This document shows positions 1 to 12,990 of a DNA stretch of 64,000 nucleotides, one piece after another. The first letter of the stretch is position 1, and each line of letters begins with the position of its first letter. Source of the DNA: Akebia trifoliata (taxonomy: Eukaryota; Streptophyta; Magnoliopsida; Ranunculales; Lardizabalaceae); contig CM030711.1 in assembly GCA_017979445.1 (NCBI GenBank), forward strand, positions 14,338,922 to 14,402,921, read 5' to 3'. Both the position numbers and the translations under genes were made by a program. The notes under the pieces are model-generated. The model saw only the letters and a list, made by a program, of their open reading frames with translations. It was not told the DNA's origin and did no database searches.

Positions 1-437
1 ATATATTACCACGTGAGCTTTGGTGCATGAATTAAAATAAATTTTTTTTTCAAATATTCAATTTTATGCGAAATTTGAGAAATCAAGTAATATTTGAGAG
101 AGTATTAGTCATAAGTTCGTTTAGCACGTCCGATATAAATTGATGATGATGGGACTCTAACTTGACTTTAGCCTCTACCTGTTGATCATAATATAGTTTT
201 AGATCGTAGTAGAGATCGATCATCTTGATTGGGTGGGTTTGGTGCCTAATCCCTTCTAAAATCCATAATCTGATCCCTTACCTATTTCTTTTATCCGTAG
301 ATCAACCCTATCCATTTTGGAGTTATCTATAGTTCCTAAACCTAAACTAGTGGCGATTCCCTATTTCTTAAAAATCCTCAAATTTTCAATTGGATCCATA
401 TTCACTATTTTGTGAAAAACAGGTTGAGGCGATTTCA
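1..437 (+). mobile_element. 3' end of a Tat/Ogre-type Ty3/gypsy LTR, cut by the window edge
   Basis: The stretch ends in GCGATTTCA at 437, and the next base begins copia reverse transcriptase sequence, so an LTR end abuts a coding remnant. It shares a block (TGGTGCCTAATCCC, CCTAAACTAGTGGCGA) with 35870-36258 on the same strand and with 54746-55060 on the other. The 54746 copy has verified ends, which fixes the terminus here. The LTR probably inserted into the copia RT; the matching left TSD would lie outside the window. Confidence 0.65.
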
Positions 438-2260
438 AGGACTAATATAATAAACTTGCTCCTACTGATATTTAGATATATACACTAGTTGATTGTGTTT
501 TCCTTAAATCTGAAGGAGGTAATGGTATCATGAAACTTTATATATCATTGCTTTGAAGTTTGTTTAAGTTCATAAATGGATTTCTTAAGTTTGTAGGCTA
601 ATTTTTCTTTTCCATTTTCTATAAATATTTCAGATTATTTTATTTGGATTTTTTCATCCAAACTCCCATTTAAGAAAGTTGTTTTCACATCCATTTGATG
701 TATTCCAAATCTTAATAAGTCACTAATGTCATAATGATTTTAAGTGAGTCTTTCTTTGAAATAAGATAGAAAGTCTCAATATAATCGATAACTTTTTTCT
801 GAGAAAAACTTTTGGCTATAGGTCTGACTTTAAATCGTCCGACATTGCCTTTTGTGTCGTGCTTGATCTTAAAGACCCATTTACAACCAACTTTCTTACT
901 TTTAAAGGTAATTTAACGAGATCTCAAACACGGTTCTGGTCTGTATATTTTAACTTTTTTTTCATGGCATCTATTCACTTGATAAAATCATCACTTCTAT
1001 TGCTTGTGAAAATGTAACTAAATCTTTATTTATCCTAATATCAAAATCTTGATGGAGTGGTAAACCAGCTTGCTTTAACTATTATCCAATCTTCTCATGT
1101 TGCTGAATATCTTGAGAATTAACAATTTCTTGAAGATTAAGAGGTGGTAGGATATCTACTTTTATTTATTTGAGAGTTATATTATGTGGTTTTACACTCT
1201 AGCTAATCTTACTATTTTTCAAGAATCTAGCATTTTCGATTTCAATTATTCTTATAGTGTGGTTAGGTAATAAAACTTGTATCTTTTAGACTTTTGGATA
1301 ACCTATAAAATATCTAGAGATGGACTTGAAATCTATTTTTTTTCCTGTGGGTTATAGATCTTTGTTTCCACTAGACAGTCCGAGATATGTAAGTATCTTA
1401 AACTAGATTTTCTTTCAATCTATAACTCGAATAAAGTCTTAAAAATTGCTTTACTAAGAATTTTGTTTAACAGGTACATTGTAGTCTTCAATATTTTTCC
1501 TAACAAGAATTCAGAAATTGTTGAGTGACTCAATATACTCCTAACCATGTTCATGAGTGTATGATTACGCCTTTCGACTATACTATTATGTTAAGGAGTC
1601 CCAAACATTGTATACTGTGCATAAATACCTAACTTTGCTAAGAATTTAACAAAAGGACTAGGATTTTGACCTGATTTATTAAATCTACCATAGTATTTAC
1701 CTCCTCTATCAGACCTAACTATTTTAACCTTTCTGTCTAACTGCTTTTCTACCCCAGTTAAAAATATCTAGAGAATATCTATATATTAAGATTTTTCATA
1801 AATCAGATAAACATAATCAAACCTAAAGAGGTCATCTATAAAGGTGATAAAATATTTTTCTTCATTAAAATATGTATTGAAAAAAGATCCACAAATGTTA
1901 TTGTGTATGATCTCAAGAAGTTTTTTACTGCTTGTGACTTCTTCCTTAGTGCTTGAAAGATAGCACTTGCGTTCCAAGACGATTTTCCATAAAGATAGAT
2001 CTTTCACTTTGTATTGGCTTCTTGCTTGAAAGGAATCCCTGCATCTAATTCTTAATATGAGTTGTAGTTCTAGAATCAATTTACTAGATATTAGAAGGTA
2101 CTTCAGTTAAATTTGATCCATAACATACAAATGAAAGAAACATACCTTTCTTTTTTAACCAAGTATTTTATGCATTCCTTCTTTATGTGTCTCGCTTTGC
2201 TACAAAACTAGTATTTAACACCATTGTTGTTTTTCCCTTCAATTTGATTTGCATTTCCAG
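438..2260 (-). pseudogene. copia pol remnant: zinc knuckle, integrase, partial reverse transcriptase
   Basis: Three landmarks occur in order on the minus strand. Near 2235-2185 is a CCHC-type knuckle remnant (FCSKARHIKKEC) whose first Cys codon is a stop. From 2079 to about 1490 is integrase: LLEIIHNNICGSF, KYFITFIDDLFRFDYVYLIYEKS-like text, then VRSDRGGKYYGRF and a VERRNHTLMNMVRS-like stretch. From about 700 to 438 is reverse transcriptase, with HQMDVKTTFLNGSLD followed by KKSIYELKQTSK. The RT stops just before the catalytic YVDD motif would appear, at the junction with the LTR at 1-437. Stops and frameshifts are frequent, so no functional protein is possible. Assignment to Ty1/copia is secure; I do not assign a lineage. 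Confidence 0.85.
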
Positions 2261-2399
2261 ACATTTTTCCTTTTCCTAATGAGCTCTAATTCCATTTCTT
2301 TGACTTTCCTCATTTTTTTCTTGTTTCTTGAGTTATCACAAAATAGACTATTTCCTTTCCTATTTTAATCTCATTTCTTTTTAGATGCACATGTTAGTC

Positions 2400-2539
2400 A
2401 ATTCGCTTACACTTCACTTATGTTTATTAGTATTGTAGTACATCTTAAAGGGAACGAACTGAATTGAGAGAGAGTTGAGGATGAATTGTACTAAGAAAGA
2501 ATCATTTATACTCATTCTTAATGTTCTTAGCTATGCAGC
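2400..2539 (-). pseudogene. copia gag, C-terminal piece, split off by a solo LTR
   Basis: The minus-strand frame reads SINDSFLVQFILNSL, then VPFKMYYNTNKHK, matching the typical copia gag (UBN2-like) continuation DSFLVQFILNSLPP...YNT. It is the direct continuation of the gag piece at 5850-6245; the 3.3-kb LTR at 2540-5849 separates them. Confidence 0.8.
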
Positions 2540-5500
2540 TATCACGTCCTGCAACACTAACACAAATCCTCATGTCAAATCTCGAGATACTAGGTGGTGC
2601 CTCGAGACTTCGACATGGTATTATCTTTTTCTGTTAGCATTCCACGACACAACTATTTGCTAAGATGTGCTTATAACATCCTGTATATATATGTAAACGA
2701 AAAGGATAACAAAAAAATTCAAATGTATATCGAATACATAAGGTAAATCATAAATAATAGTGCAGAAGATGTAATAATATACAAGATTTTCAAAAATACC
2801 CCCCTCTAGCATGAATATAACACTCAACTCAAAATTTATATACGATTTAGATGAATTGCCTTCTAGTGGGTGTATTCCCAATGCTCACCAGGTAGCAGAC
2901 TCTGGTCGTCGATTTGACCCATTAGAAAATCCTCAGTCGTCATCTCTATGCTCATCGCATTAATTGTAAGCTTTAGGACTAAAAAAAAAATAGGAAGGAA
3001 AATGTGAGTAATAATGGTTACCCAGTATGTACACAAACAATTCCTATTGATAACCTCTTTTAGTATAAACGAATAAGCATATTGAATCATTCTATATATG
3101 CAAAGTTTTATAGAATAAATTATGAATAACTGGTAGATATAGCTAGGGATGAGCAACTAAACATATGAAAGATTAACAACACATCAATTAGAATTACTCA
3201 CAATAATTTTTTTTTCATATACCAATCTAATTGACAACATTGAAACAGTAAACGTGCTTTTCATTTTATAATTCAAAATAAAGCAACAGATACGTAATAC
3301 ACAAAGGTTGAGTAATGGAATTAGAGAGTTGGGATTGTAAGACTGGATCGCTCCCAGTTAGGACATGATATTCCAAATATTTTACTTATTTTTAATTTTT
3401 GATTTTGCGAATGGTTGTTGTATTACCATGGTTGGTTGACCATTTATCCGGCTCTAGCTGACCGTTTGACGTGACCGTAAGCAATGAGTTTCTTTTCGAT
3501 ATGTCAGAATGTTTGATTATTCTACATTGTTAGTGATCACTGACCAATCATCTTTGTTTATGCCTATCAGGCGTGCATGTGATTCTTATTATACATCCCC
3601 CATTCGTGTATCACTTTTACATTACAAGTTCATTGATAAAGATAGGAGGAATACATTTGGATTACAGTTGTGACTCCACTCTCATGTGCGTCCCATACCA
3701 TGTATGAGCTTGGTTGTTCATACCGTACATCCCAAGATAACACATCACTTCGGATGATATGACGGACTATCCATTTAGGTATTCACAAGCTCTTTAACAG
3801 CTCACAAAGTAATTATATATATTATTTTTCTTTTAAAATAAAAGAGCAATTTTACATAGTTGAGAATGGATATCCAGTTTCCTACCATGCAATTGTGGTC
3901 CATCGGTCTAAAATGAATAATAATATGAAAAGTAAACCAGCGCCTCACGCTAACAAAAAGGAAATAAACATGTAACCAAAATAATTACCTATGAAAATCC
4001 ATTCATCAACCCACACATAACACAACAATGTAAAATGCAGACATAATCTTCGGGTATGCTACTAACATTTTACTATTCCATTCTCTTTCCATTTTTTTTT
4101 CTCGATATTTTCACTTTTTGACTTTTTGAGCACCATAATCCTTTTCTGATATCCATCAACTCAATATGAGTTCATTAAATATTAAATCATTTTCCAAACT
4201 TTGATATTTATTTTGACAATTCAGCTGAAAACTATTACAATTTAGTAAAAAATGAGGTCCCGACAGATATACAGAACAAAACTACCAAAATAATGGAAAG
4301 TTGATGGAAATTTGGCTAGTATTGAAAACGTAATTTTCAAAGTTCTTGAAACTAAATATGGGATTTTGAAAATGATAGCCTTAATAAATGCATTAACATT
4401 ATGTAATTTTTATAACTCAATTCAAAGTAACGCAAAAGATATTTGAGTTTGAAAATCTAACAAAAACATCAAAATTTACGTTCGTTTTGTTCTTGGAACC
4501 AAAAATTAGATTTTGATCTTTTGAGATTTGAGTTTTTAAACCATTTCCATTATTTTCAAATGGGGGGGAAAACCTTAATTTCATTAAAAAACTTAAAGTA
4601 AATGAAATTTACTTAAATGTTTTAATAAAAAAAAGGGTGAAAAATTACATATAAGTAGTGGAGAAGTAAAAAAAAAATTAATTTGGCCAAAATTTGATCC
4701 TAAAGGCGGCATTGTTATTTCTTATGGTGGTTGACGGCGGTGTCGACAGCAAGTTGCTATCTGTGTGAAAATTTTAGTTTTTCATCCAAATTTTTTTGAT
4801 TTCTTTACCGATTTTTCAATCCGTTATCCTACCCACGAATCAATTGTTAAAATACCATAAAAACACATCAAGCATGAAGGTCTTGGCATGAATTTGAAAT
4901 AAAATAAAGGAATTCTACATTTCGAAATACATCACTCATTTTTGTTAAAAATCCTAAATGCACCTTTCGCAATCTACGATTACCAATAAGAATTGAGAGT
5001 CCCCTAAAAATATTCGTGGTTGTCAAAAAGGGTGAGTTAGCATGGCATTCGAGGTGAGATAGTACAAAAGTTGAGGTTAGACAGACTTGGGTATAAAACA
5101 AACGGATTGGTTGCGAAACTCTCGATGACGATGTTCCTTTCCTTCTACGATGAAGAACAACTCTTCCTCTAAACATATGAAACCTCGAGTGGAGTGTGTC
5201 AAAACCCACTCGCTAATGTTTGATTAGAGACAAAGAGAAAATAAGAGAAAATAAGATCAAAGATGGTGAGAACGTAGAGCTTATCGACTCTGACAATTTG
5301 TTCTTTTTCGTGGAGGCTGAACAGAGTCTCGTTCACGATGGATCTAAGTGGGAAGAGGGTTGAGTCTGCTGGGGTTTTGGTGTCATTGAAGAAGAGAATG
5401 AAAGGAAATAACTTAATATTTATTTTATATAAAGGTTAGAGGGGAATATTTGGTAATTACTAACTTATTTCTATGGTTAATAATATTTTGACTTTCTGGA

Positions 5501-5849
5501 CTCGAAAATTGACGAATAAATACTCCATTCTTAATAATTTTTTTTTGCAGACATAATGTTTTGAATGGATTTTATTAATTTTTCCTGTAACAAAAATTTA
5601 CCTTTCTAGGTATTGTCCAACATGAAAAACGAGGATTTTATAATTTTTTTTATCCGAACTCAAATTTGAGCGTGCTTCTAGGCTAAAACATATTTTTCGG
5701 TCATTTTGAATCCAATGGTGAAGTTAGATTTTGTTAAAAATGAACAGAACAAATCTGAATATTTTACCCTAAGTTCTTCTTTAAGAATTTTTTCAAAATT
5801 TTATTATTTGATTTTCTCGAGATACAAATTAAAAATTCAGGGTATTACA
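2540..5849 (-). mobile_element. Solo LTR, chromovirus (Tekay/Del)-like, inside copia gag
   Basis: On the minus strand the LTR starts TGTAATACCCTGAATTTT at 5849 and ends GGGACGTGATA-like at 2540, the style of Del/Tekay LTRs. It is 3310 bp. Flanks are GCAGC (2535-2539) and GCATC (5850-5854), a 5-bp TSD with one mismatch. The copia gag frame resumes on both sides, which confirms the borders independently. The same LTR family is at 42060-45084 in the opposite orientation. The terminal TG/CA on the 2540 side is mutated to TA. Confidence 0.8.
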
Positions 5850-6245
5850 GCATCCTTGTCTGTCATGTTGAAGATATAATTTTGTATTCCTCGCTTTCTA
5901 TCGTACTTCATAGTCGTCAAGTAAGTCATCAGAGTATTTGCAAGCAATTTATCAACAGACTTAAACTTTTTTTCAACGTTCTTCAAATATTCCTGTGCAC
6001 TGTTAGTCGGAGGTAGGTAGGTCTTGATGTTGTTAACGATTGTCATCCTCATGAACATCAAAATAAGTTTATTCGATCTATCCTAAGTGTTGAGCAAGTT
6101 CTCTTTCTCCACCGTACTACTTTCAGTTAGATTTGTAAGTTTTGTAGAGATGAGCGCTAAGTCAAGATCCTGAACACGTAGAGTGAATTGGATATATTCA
6201 TACCATTCCAAAAATTTTGACCCAGTAAGGATTGGGACGGTAAAT
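5850..6245 (-). pseudogene. copia gag, N-terminal piece
   Basis: The frame reads TGSKFLEWYEYIQFTL and VQDLDLAL near 6230-6140, then LMFMRMTIVNNIKTYLP, KSVDKLLANTLMTYL and TTMKYD down to 5850. This is the standard copia gag order (W-containing N-terminus, DLDLAL, LMxMxMTI, LxxTLMxxL). At least one stop (NT*DRSNK) interrupts it. The remainder of gag is at 2400-2539 beyond the inserted LTR. Confidence 0.85.
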
Positions 6246-6982
6246 GCATGAGAGTGCAATGAACCAAGAACTGAAATAAAATAAGGACAATACTCTAATA
6301 AGTGTTTTGAGTTTTATTGAATAATGAGAATTTATCAATATCACCTAAATTTATTCTTTGAGTTAAAGTAGGTATATTTATTGTTCACTCACTTTAGGGT
6401 AATAACTAATTTATTTATCCTATAAGGTTAACATAATTTATATAATTTATTCAGTCAGTTTTGTCACCTTTGGGTATCAAATCCTAGTTCTGTTAAATTC
6501 GTGTAAATTATATTACCTTATCCAGAGTTCAATTAGATAAATGGAATCAACCCAAAATTCTCCTTTAGGCTAATCCCATTTACTTAATTGAGTCCGCAAT
6601 TGTAAATATTATTGTTCTTCAATGTCACCCCGATAATCAAATTTAATAAAATTAGATATTTCATAAATTTTACTAATTAAGACTACCTTGATAATTACAA
6701 AATTAATAGAATTCATGCTCTTCTAAATTATTCAATAAAATTTACATAATTCTTTAATGTTCGAATAACTTGATATGACAAAAACATTTAATCAATAAAT
6801 CGAAATTCAAACCCAAGATTGAAATTCAATGGATCAAAGTCCATAACAAAATCTGAAATTCAATTGGATCATAATCTTATACCAAAATAAAATTCAATTG
6901 GATCATGATATATAAGTAAAATCGAAATTCCATTGGATCATGATATATAAGCAAAATCGAAATTTAATTGAATCATTATATA
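6246..6982 (-). other. copia leader, part 1, AT-rich with degenerate repeats
   Basis: No gene is visible. From about 6780 to 6975 a degenerate unit of the form AAATTCAATTGGATCATGAT is repeated several times, and the same style resumes at 9125 beyond the inserted solo LTR. This supports one leader split by an insertion. Confidence 0.55.
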
Positions 6983-9124
6983 TGTAGACATTCATTTTTG
7001 CCTAGGTCCAGTCCAAGAGCATCAAAAAATTTTCGAAAATGGGTGTGACCCAGGTATTTTTCACACACACTTTAAAGCCCACTAGTTGAATAGCAGCATG
7101 CTCGAAGGCCATTTTCAAAAGGAATTTTAAGCATGATCAAACCTTACCTTCAGCTAGGCCATATTTAATCTTGGAATGACCTCACCCACACCAAAGGCAA
7201 ATTTTGGTATGGTTGAACGTAAGGTTTGGCTAGGGTTAAAGTTTTGTCTGGCTAAACCTCAAGTTCAGCAAATGTTAAATTTACCTTAGCTGAACCTTGA
7301 GTTCAACTTAGACAATTAAAACAGTTAAAATCCATGCGCCCTTGAATTTTCTTAGGAAAAATGACTCCTTAACCTCTTTTTTAGTGGTTTCTTTGTCAAG
7401 AAATCCCTTCTTAATTCCTTTTCTATGCTTCTAATATTTTACAAAGATCACATGGCTCCCATGGCATTCAAAGTAAATCAACCAATTTCCAAAGCCTATG
7501 ACATGTTTATCCAACCTAGAGAATTTTCTAAAACTTTTACCCAATGACCAACCTATCCCTAGTTTGTTAGAGAGTTAGCCAAAGGAAATGACCAAAAAGT
7601 TCAAACACCAACCACATAATTACATAATATTTGGACTAATTCTCTTTAATTTGACTCAAGCTCAAGGTGTTAGGACTATTTTAACCTCCATTAAGAATTT
7701 TCTAGAATTTTTGGGCTTTTACCATTCTTCCCATTGATGGTCAAGATTGGTTAGACCCAACAAATGGATAAAGGCCATCAAGGCCAAGGAATGGAAGAGT
7801 AAATTATGATTTTTCATGATGATTGTAGTGAAATTATTGAAAACTTGAAGATTTATGATCGATTTATCCCCAAGGATTTCCTAAAATCCTATAAATAGAA
7901 TACCTTTCCAAAGAAAATGATGAGCTCATTTTGTAATCCAAAATTCTATCCAAATCTCTCCCAAACCTCTTTTTAGCCTTCCTATTCTATGAAACTTATC
8001 TCAAAAGATGTAAAAGAAAAAATCAAGAAGAAGAAGAAGGCCAGGGTGCCATTCCCCCATCTAATCTCCCTTATCTTACTACTTTTCTTTCTTTAATTTC
8101 AAACATTTTTTTTTCTTTTATTTATATGTTTTCTAGTTTAATAGTGTAATTTCTTTAGCTTTTAATCTCAAAACTTGGGGAAATAGAATAATCCTTTACA
8201 AAGCAATCTCCCCCCTATAAGTCTTTTATAAAAGCCTTAAGAATCTTAGATGTTACTTTATATTTCTTATTTTCCTATAATTTAATTTTTAGTGTAAATA
8301 CATTTATATTCTTGCAATTTAAATGCATAGATTAGATGTTCGTCTTTCTTATTTTTTATGGTAATAGAGCTAGAGAATTACTTCTCCTTGGAAGTAATCT
8401 TCTCTTGATAAGTCCCTCATATGCAAATACTTTGCACACATCTACCTCTAGAAGGTTATAAGCGAAGGTATAGGTTTTGTGAATCTATGTCTGATCTTTA
8501 GAGCCAATAAAAATAGTCAAAAATGGATAAAATCTCATGCATATAGTCTTGATTCCTACATGGTGTGGTTCAAGTTATGAATCTCATCAAAGGGTCAAGC
8601 CAATAAACCAAATCTCCCTAGGGAGTATATAAACTTGTTTTGAAGCTTTGGGATCCTAAATGATGAAATCCATGTGGATTTCCATCAAAGTCCTAAACTC
8701 ACAAAAAAAAATCAGCAAGCACTTGTTTCTAGTAGGGAGTTGTTCATCATCTTCTTTTCCTTATTTTTCAAAACAAAACTATAGTCAATTTTTCAAAAAT
8801 TTTCTATAGTTTCCTTTATCTTTAAAATCCAAAGAAATGAGTTTCTAACTTTACTTTTGGCCAACTATTGGTAACCATCTTAGGATGGGCAAAACAAGGT
8901 GCCTAAGACCTTTTTTGTCCCTAAATTGAACCTCCTTACCTTTGTTTTCTAGGTAGACATTTCCCCATTTACCTTTTGGTTACGTGAGTCACTACAAGCT
9001 AAAATAAAACATGTTTTAAAACATTTTTATGGTGTCTATTTACACCTTAATTGAATGGTGGCAACTCCTAAACCCTTGTAGATGAACTCAAAACCCCAAA
9101 GATTTCCAAGCTCACGTATCTACA
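6983..9124. mobile_element. Solo LTR, 2.1 kb, perfect 5-bp TSD
   Basis: The element begins TGTAGACATTC and ends ACGTATCTACA, giving a 6-bp terminal inverted repeat TGTAGA/TCTACA. Both flanks are ATATA (6978-6982 and 9125-9129), a perfect TSD. TGTAGACA starts are typical of Tat-lineage Ty3/gypsy LTRs. A TATA-like TATAAATAG is at about 7890. No coding remnant lies inside, so this is a solo LTR. The flanks are AT-rich, so a chance TSD match is somewhat easier here. Confidence 0.8.
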
Positions 9125-9529
9125 ATATATATAAACAAAATCGAAATTCAAAATTAAAATTTGAATTCAATTATATTGAAATCTTTTAAACAAAAACTGA
9201 ATTCATTGACCAAAAATTTATAACTAAAATTTGAAAACATTATAATAAAAAAAATATGAATTCAATTGATCGAAAATTTATAACCAAAATCTAAATTCAT
9301 TTGATTGAAAATTTATAACCAAAAAAATCTGAATTCAATTTATCGGAAATTTATAACAAAAAATCTAAATTCATTAATCAAAATATATATAACAAAAATA
9401 TGAATTCAACGTTCGAGAAATAATTAAAATTTGAATTTAATTAGATCGAAGTCTAAAAACAATACAGAAATTCTTGGAGTTGATAATTTGGATCTTTAAA
9501 CAAAAAAATTTTGAAATCGAATTTCAATC

Positions 9530-9619
<90 letters not shown>

Positions 9620-9730
9620 GTGATCAAGAAATTGAAATAAAATTATTGTCTTAAATCATGGCAACCTTCATGCATAAATAGCTCGTAGCCAAGATATAGA
9701 GATTCAAGAATCTATGGTTCTGATATCACA
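9125..9730 (-). other. copia leader, part 2, with primer-binding site and microsatellite
   Basis: The degenerate AAATTTGAATTCAATT-type repeats continue. A compound microsatellite (AT)n(AG)n spans about 9532-9613. Directly inside the LTR, the minus strand at about 9730-9716 reads TGTGATATCAGAACC, a decayed form of the copia primer site TGGTATCAGAGCC that pairs with initiator tRNA-Met. Confidence 0.7.
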
Positions 9731-10314
9731 TGTTAGATTTTACGCATTCAAAATCTTAAAATATAACTTTAATATAATTTGATTTTTTCCAATAGGATCT
9801 AATCTATCACATACCTCAAACATACTATTCATTCAATGTAAATCGAGTTGATGGTACTTAGCTTGTACCATTATAAAGTCGTTGATTCAAAACATTGGAG
9901 GTGTGACTATCGATCCACTTGTTCCATGAAGTTTTTGAAACCCCAATCAAATTGATCATTTCTTCTAGACTCACTCTCTCCTTTTTCCCTATGTGGATCG
10001 GCTAGGCACTAGTGATTGATGGATACCACTTTACTAGAACTCTCTTCTATGTGTGTTTTCTATAATTAGTTCGTTCTATATTCATTGCTAATATGGGGTC
10101 GCTGATCCTCTTTTATAGATAAAGGTTGAGGGCCTAGAGTTATTTTTTTTATAAGTTACCTATCCATCAAGGTCTCTTACTAATCTTAAAAAATATTAAC
10201 TATTTTAACAATATTGGGATTCTTTAATATTGATATATTTTATATATAGAATCCTTGTGCAATTAAACCATAAAATCATGAAGTCAATGGGCTATACGAT
10301 ATAGAGTTCTAACA
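9731..10314 (-). repeat. 5' LTR of the copia element
   Basis: 584 bp with TGTTAG...CTAACA ends, followed on the minus strand by the tRNA-Met-type primer site. The family recurs at 34871-35456 (plus strand, about 586 bp, also followed by the primer site) and, truncated, at 52253-52581. A TATA-like stretch with CCTCTTTTATAGAT is shared by the copies. Confidence 0.85.
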
Positions 10315-10929
10315 TTTGTATCCTAAGACTGTAGATTGGAATTTTTCCAACACCATGAAAAAGAAACAACCAATAATTAATGAGTTCACGATCACCAATC
10401 TATCGTAATTCTTTTCATTCTTCCGTATTACCTTCCCAACCTACACATAGATGTTAGTGCATTTAAAAATCTCTATTGAAATATTTGCTCTTGTTCATAT
10501 AATCATCTATCATTGTCTTAGCCTTTTATGCAACTTGGTTGCGAATTCAATTTAATGTTTTTTATCTTCGTTCGTCAATACCTATATATCACTTCTACAA
10601 GCCTAATATAATAGATGTATAAATGTCTTCTAAACAGTAAAATATTTTAAGCACGAATGAAACAAACTTGTAACTAGAAAATAAAAAAAGGATAATTTTA
10701 TTTTTTTAATTTACAAAGAGTAGGTCAAGGAATCCTGATTTCCTCCTTTTTATTTGAATTGAGGAAACTCAAATTTAAGTTACACATTGAATGATACAAT
10801 TCTCACATTGGACCACTTAGACATTTTATTTTACTTTCTAGCATGAGAGGAATCAAGGGCTTCTCCAAGAAAAAATATTATTATTCTTCCCATTTTCCAT
10901 TGTTATTTTATATAAGGCCTCTGATTCCT
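10315..10929. other. No gene recognised
   Basis: AT-rich sequence between the copia LTR and the gypsy gag relic. No motif, tRNA or extended ORF could be supported. Confidence 0.5.
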
Positions 10930-12340
10930 GTTTCGGGGTGGATTCTCCCTCTATCTTCTGGACAGGTCCTTTAGTCTGCCTTGCTCTACCAACTTCTTTA
11001 GAAATCTTCTAAGACCTAGTACCTGTTGGTGGTTTGTGCTTGTACCTTGTGATACTTGCAGTACTACTCATATTGATTTATCTGATCTTAAGGAAGTGGT
11101 GTTAGCCACTCAAAGTAAGGCTCGTTCGTTATAAACGATAAAATTTCGCTAGAAAGCATAGACAAATATGTCTCCTCTTCTATCTGTTTCCTGTCCTACT
11201 TGAGCAGTTTCTTCCTACTCCACTGTTGTGGTTGATGTTACTTGTTGGGCTTCACCACAGCATATATTACTTTGCTCTTCTCGGCTAAATTTCGGGGATT
11301 ATCCTCCAACCTAATGTGCTTTTTTTCTCTTTCGAATAACTCACCCAATGTTTTTGGTTTCCTTTTCATAAGAGACCTATACAACCCTAAGCAAGATGGC
11401 AAAGAGTTTCTGAATGCTATTATGGTTGTTCTCTCATCGTAACTATCCAGGGACATTGGCCTCTTCCCTGAATCTCCTTGTAAACTCTTCGAGATTTTCC
11501 CTAAACCACATTCTCATGCTGAGTAGAGCGTCTACGTCTCCACCACTTTTCCTATTACCAATGTATTGTATTACAAAGGTAGTACAAAGTTCTTCAAAAG
11601 AAGCTATTGATCCACATGGCAACTTGTGAAACCAAGTTAATGCATTTCCTTGCATGTTAGAAGGGAATAATCTGTACATTAAACCTTCGTTCACTTCCCA
11701 CAAAGCAAACATCTGTCGAAAGTGGAATAGATGCTCCACTAGGTCTTTCACCCTAGAATAAGGGGCGAAACATGATGGCATAAACTTTTTTAGAATTTCT
11801 CCTGCTAAGATCTCCACTGTAAAAGGATAAATCTGAATTCTCATAACAGCTTGCATTGCCACTGTGCCAATATCTGCACTCTTCATCATCTTTTTCTTTT
11901 TTTGGTTCATCTTTTTGATCTCCTCTCGAGTCAGAACCATTGTGAGTTCTATCCTAATAGTTGTAGTAGCAACTTCTGTCTCTCTTTCTCCCTTTGGGAT
12001 CAACGGTTGAGAGCTTCTTTCAGTATTTGAAACATGATCATTTCCAATAGGAGGCTAAAGATCTCTCGGTGGAAGATCTTGTCTTACTGACTACTGATTC
12101 TCAAGATGCTGACTCAAGTTCCGATTTTGTTTGGCCAAGTCATGCATCTTCTTCTGCATTTCCTGTTGTTGCTTCCTCATGGTTTCTAACATTGCTAGGA
12201 GTTGAGCATCTGCAACTTGTGCCCCGGGTGGGGGTGTATTGGCTTTAATGGTTTTAGTGGATTTTCCCATTGTTTCAACTGAAGTCAATATGCTATTGGG
12301 ATCCCATGGACGATGCCAGATTTGTGTGGTTAGATTTCAG
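10930..12340 (-). pseudogene. Ty3/gypsy gag relic
   Basis: Minus-strand order: after a primer-site-like TGGCATCGTCCATGGGA (about 12320) comes an N-terminal coiled coil (LETMRKQQQEMQKKMHDLA, 12288-12091). A Retrotrans_gag core follows (GLMYRLFPSNMQGNALTWF, IASFEELCTTFVIQYIG, 11700-11540). Next is a tail with FRNSLPSCLGLYRSL and LGELFEREKKHIRLED (11456-11240), then a degenerate YCKYHKVQAQTT region near 11050 where a CCHC box would be. Frames shift between these blocks, so it is not translatable. No protease, RT or integrase follows; sequence recognition stops near 10930. Confidence 0.8.
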
Positions 12341-12990
12341 TGAACGGTGCTGATGGACTCTGCCTCACGGATCCGAAGTCACTCTTTCTACCTTCTCACT
12401 AGTGTCGACGTGGTACCTGTCAAAAACTCTTCAACGCTTAAGTGAAAGAAGGTTAGGAATAATCTAATAAATTGGTTAGACCCTCAATCCGCCAAAAGAT
12501 CATTTCTTCAGTGCAAATCATGTTATTTATAAATCCTTCATTCGAATTAGGGTTTCCTTTTCTCATTAGAAGCGATCCCAGAAAATCTCCTGATCCCTTG
12601 GATCCTAATTGAAATAGGGGTCTTCTGGATTGGATATACTATATTGGAGAGATTTCTGGGCATGACATGCGCGTATCAAGATTATGGGTATTCTTTGTCT
12701 AGGTTTGCCCTACTTAGCAGGCCAGGTCTCTATTAGTGTTGTGCTACCCTTCTAACCAGACCAGGTGCTTTCTGTCTTGACCTGCCTTTCTACTAAGTAG
12801 AACCTGTATGCTGATCTGCACTTGGTAGCACTCAACCGGCCCAGACTTGTGTAAGGTTTACATAACTACGTGTTTTTTCCCTATATACCTCCCTTTTGGC
12901 ATTTCTTGTCCATCCTAGTTGTCATTATGTTTCCCACAAGATCATTCACAAAATGACTTTGATGCAAATTCCTTACATAAGGAAAATGAT
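12341..12990 (-). repeat. Probable 5' LTR of the gypsy gag relic
   Basis: Lies immediately upstream of the primer-site-like TGGCATCG on the minus strand, where a 5' LTR is expected. The outer end was not defined because no second copy or TSD is visible, so the 12990 limit is approximate. Confidence 0.45.

Larger units (their letters stand above)
438..10314 (-). mobile_element. Decayed Ty1/copia retrotransposon, minus strand, with two nested solo LTRs
   Basis: Read on the minus strand the order is 5' LTR (10314-9731), tRNA-Met-type primer site, AT-rich leader, gag, zinc knuckle, integrase and partial reverse transcriptase, as expected for Ty1/copia. The RT stops at 438 where another LTR begins, so RNase H and the 3' LTR are absent. 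Solo LTRs at 6983-9124 and 2540-5849 interrupt the leader and gag. Coding parts carry many stops and frameshifts, so the element is old and inactive. Related LTRs lie at 34871-35456 and 52253-52581. Confidence 0.8.

Noticed and set aside
4868..5209. 113-residue minus-strand open frame
   Set aside because: It lies inside the solo LTR 2540-5849 and has no recognised motif.
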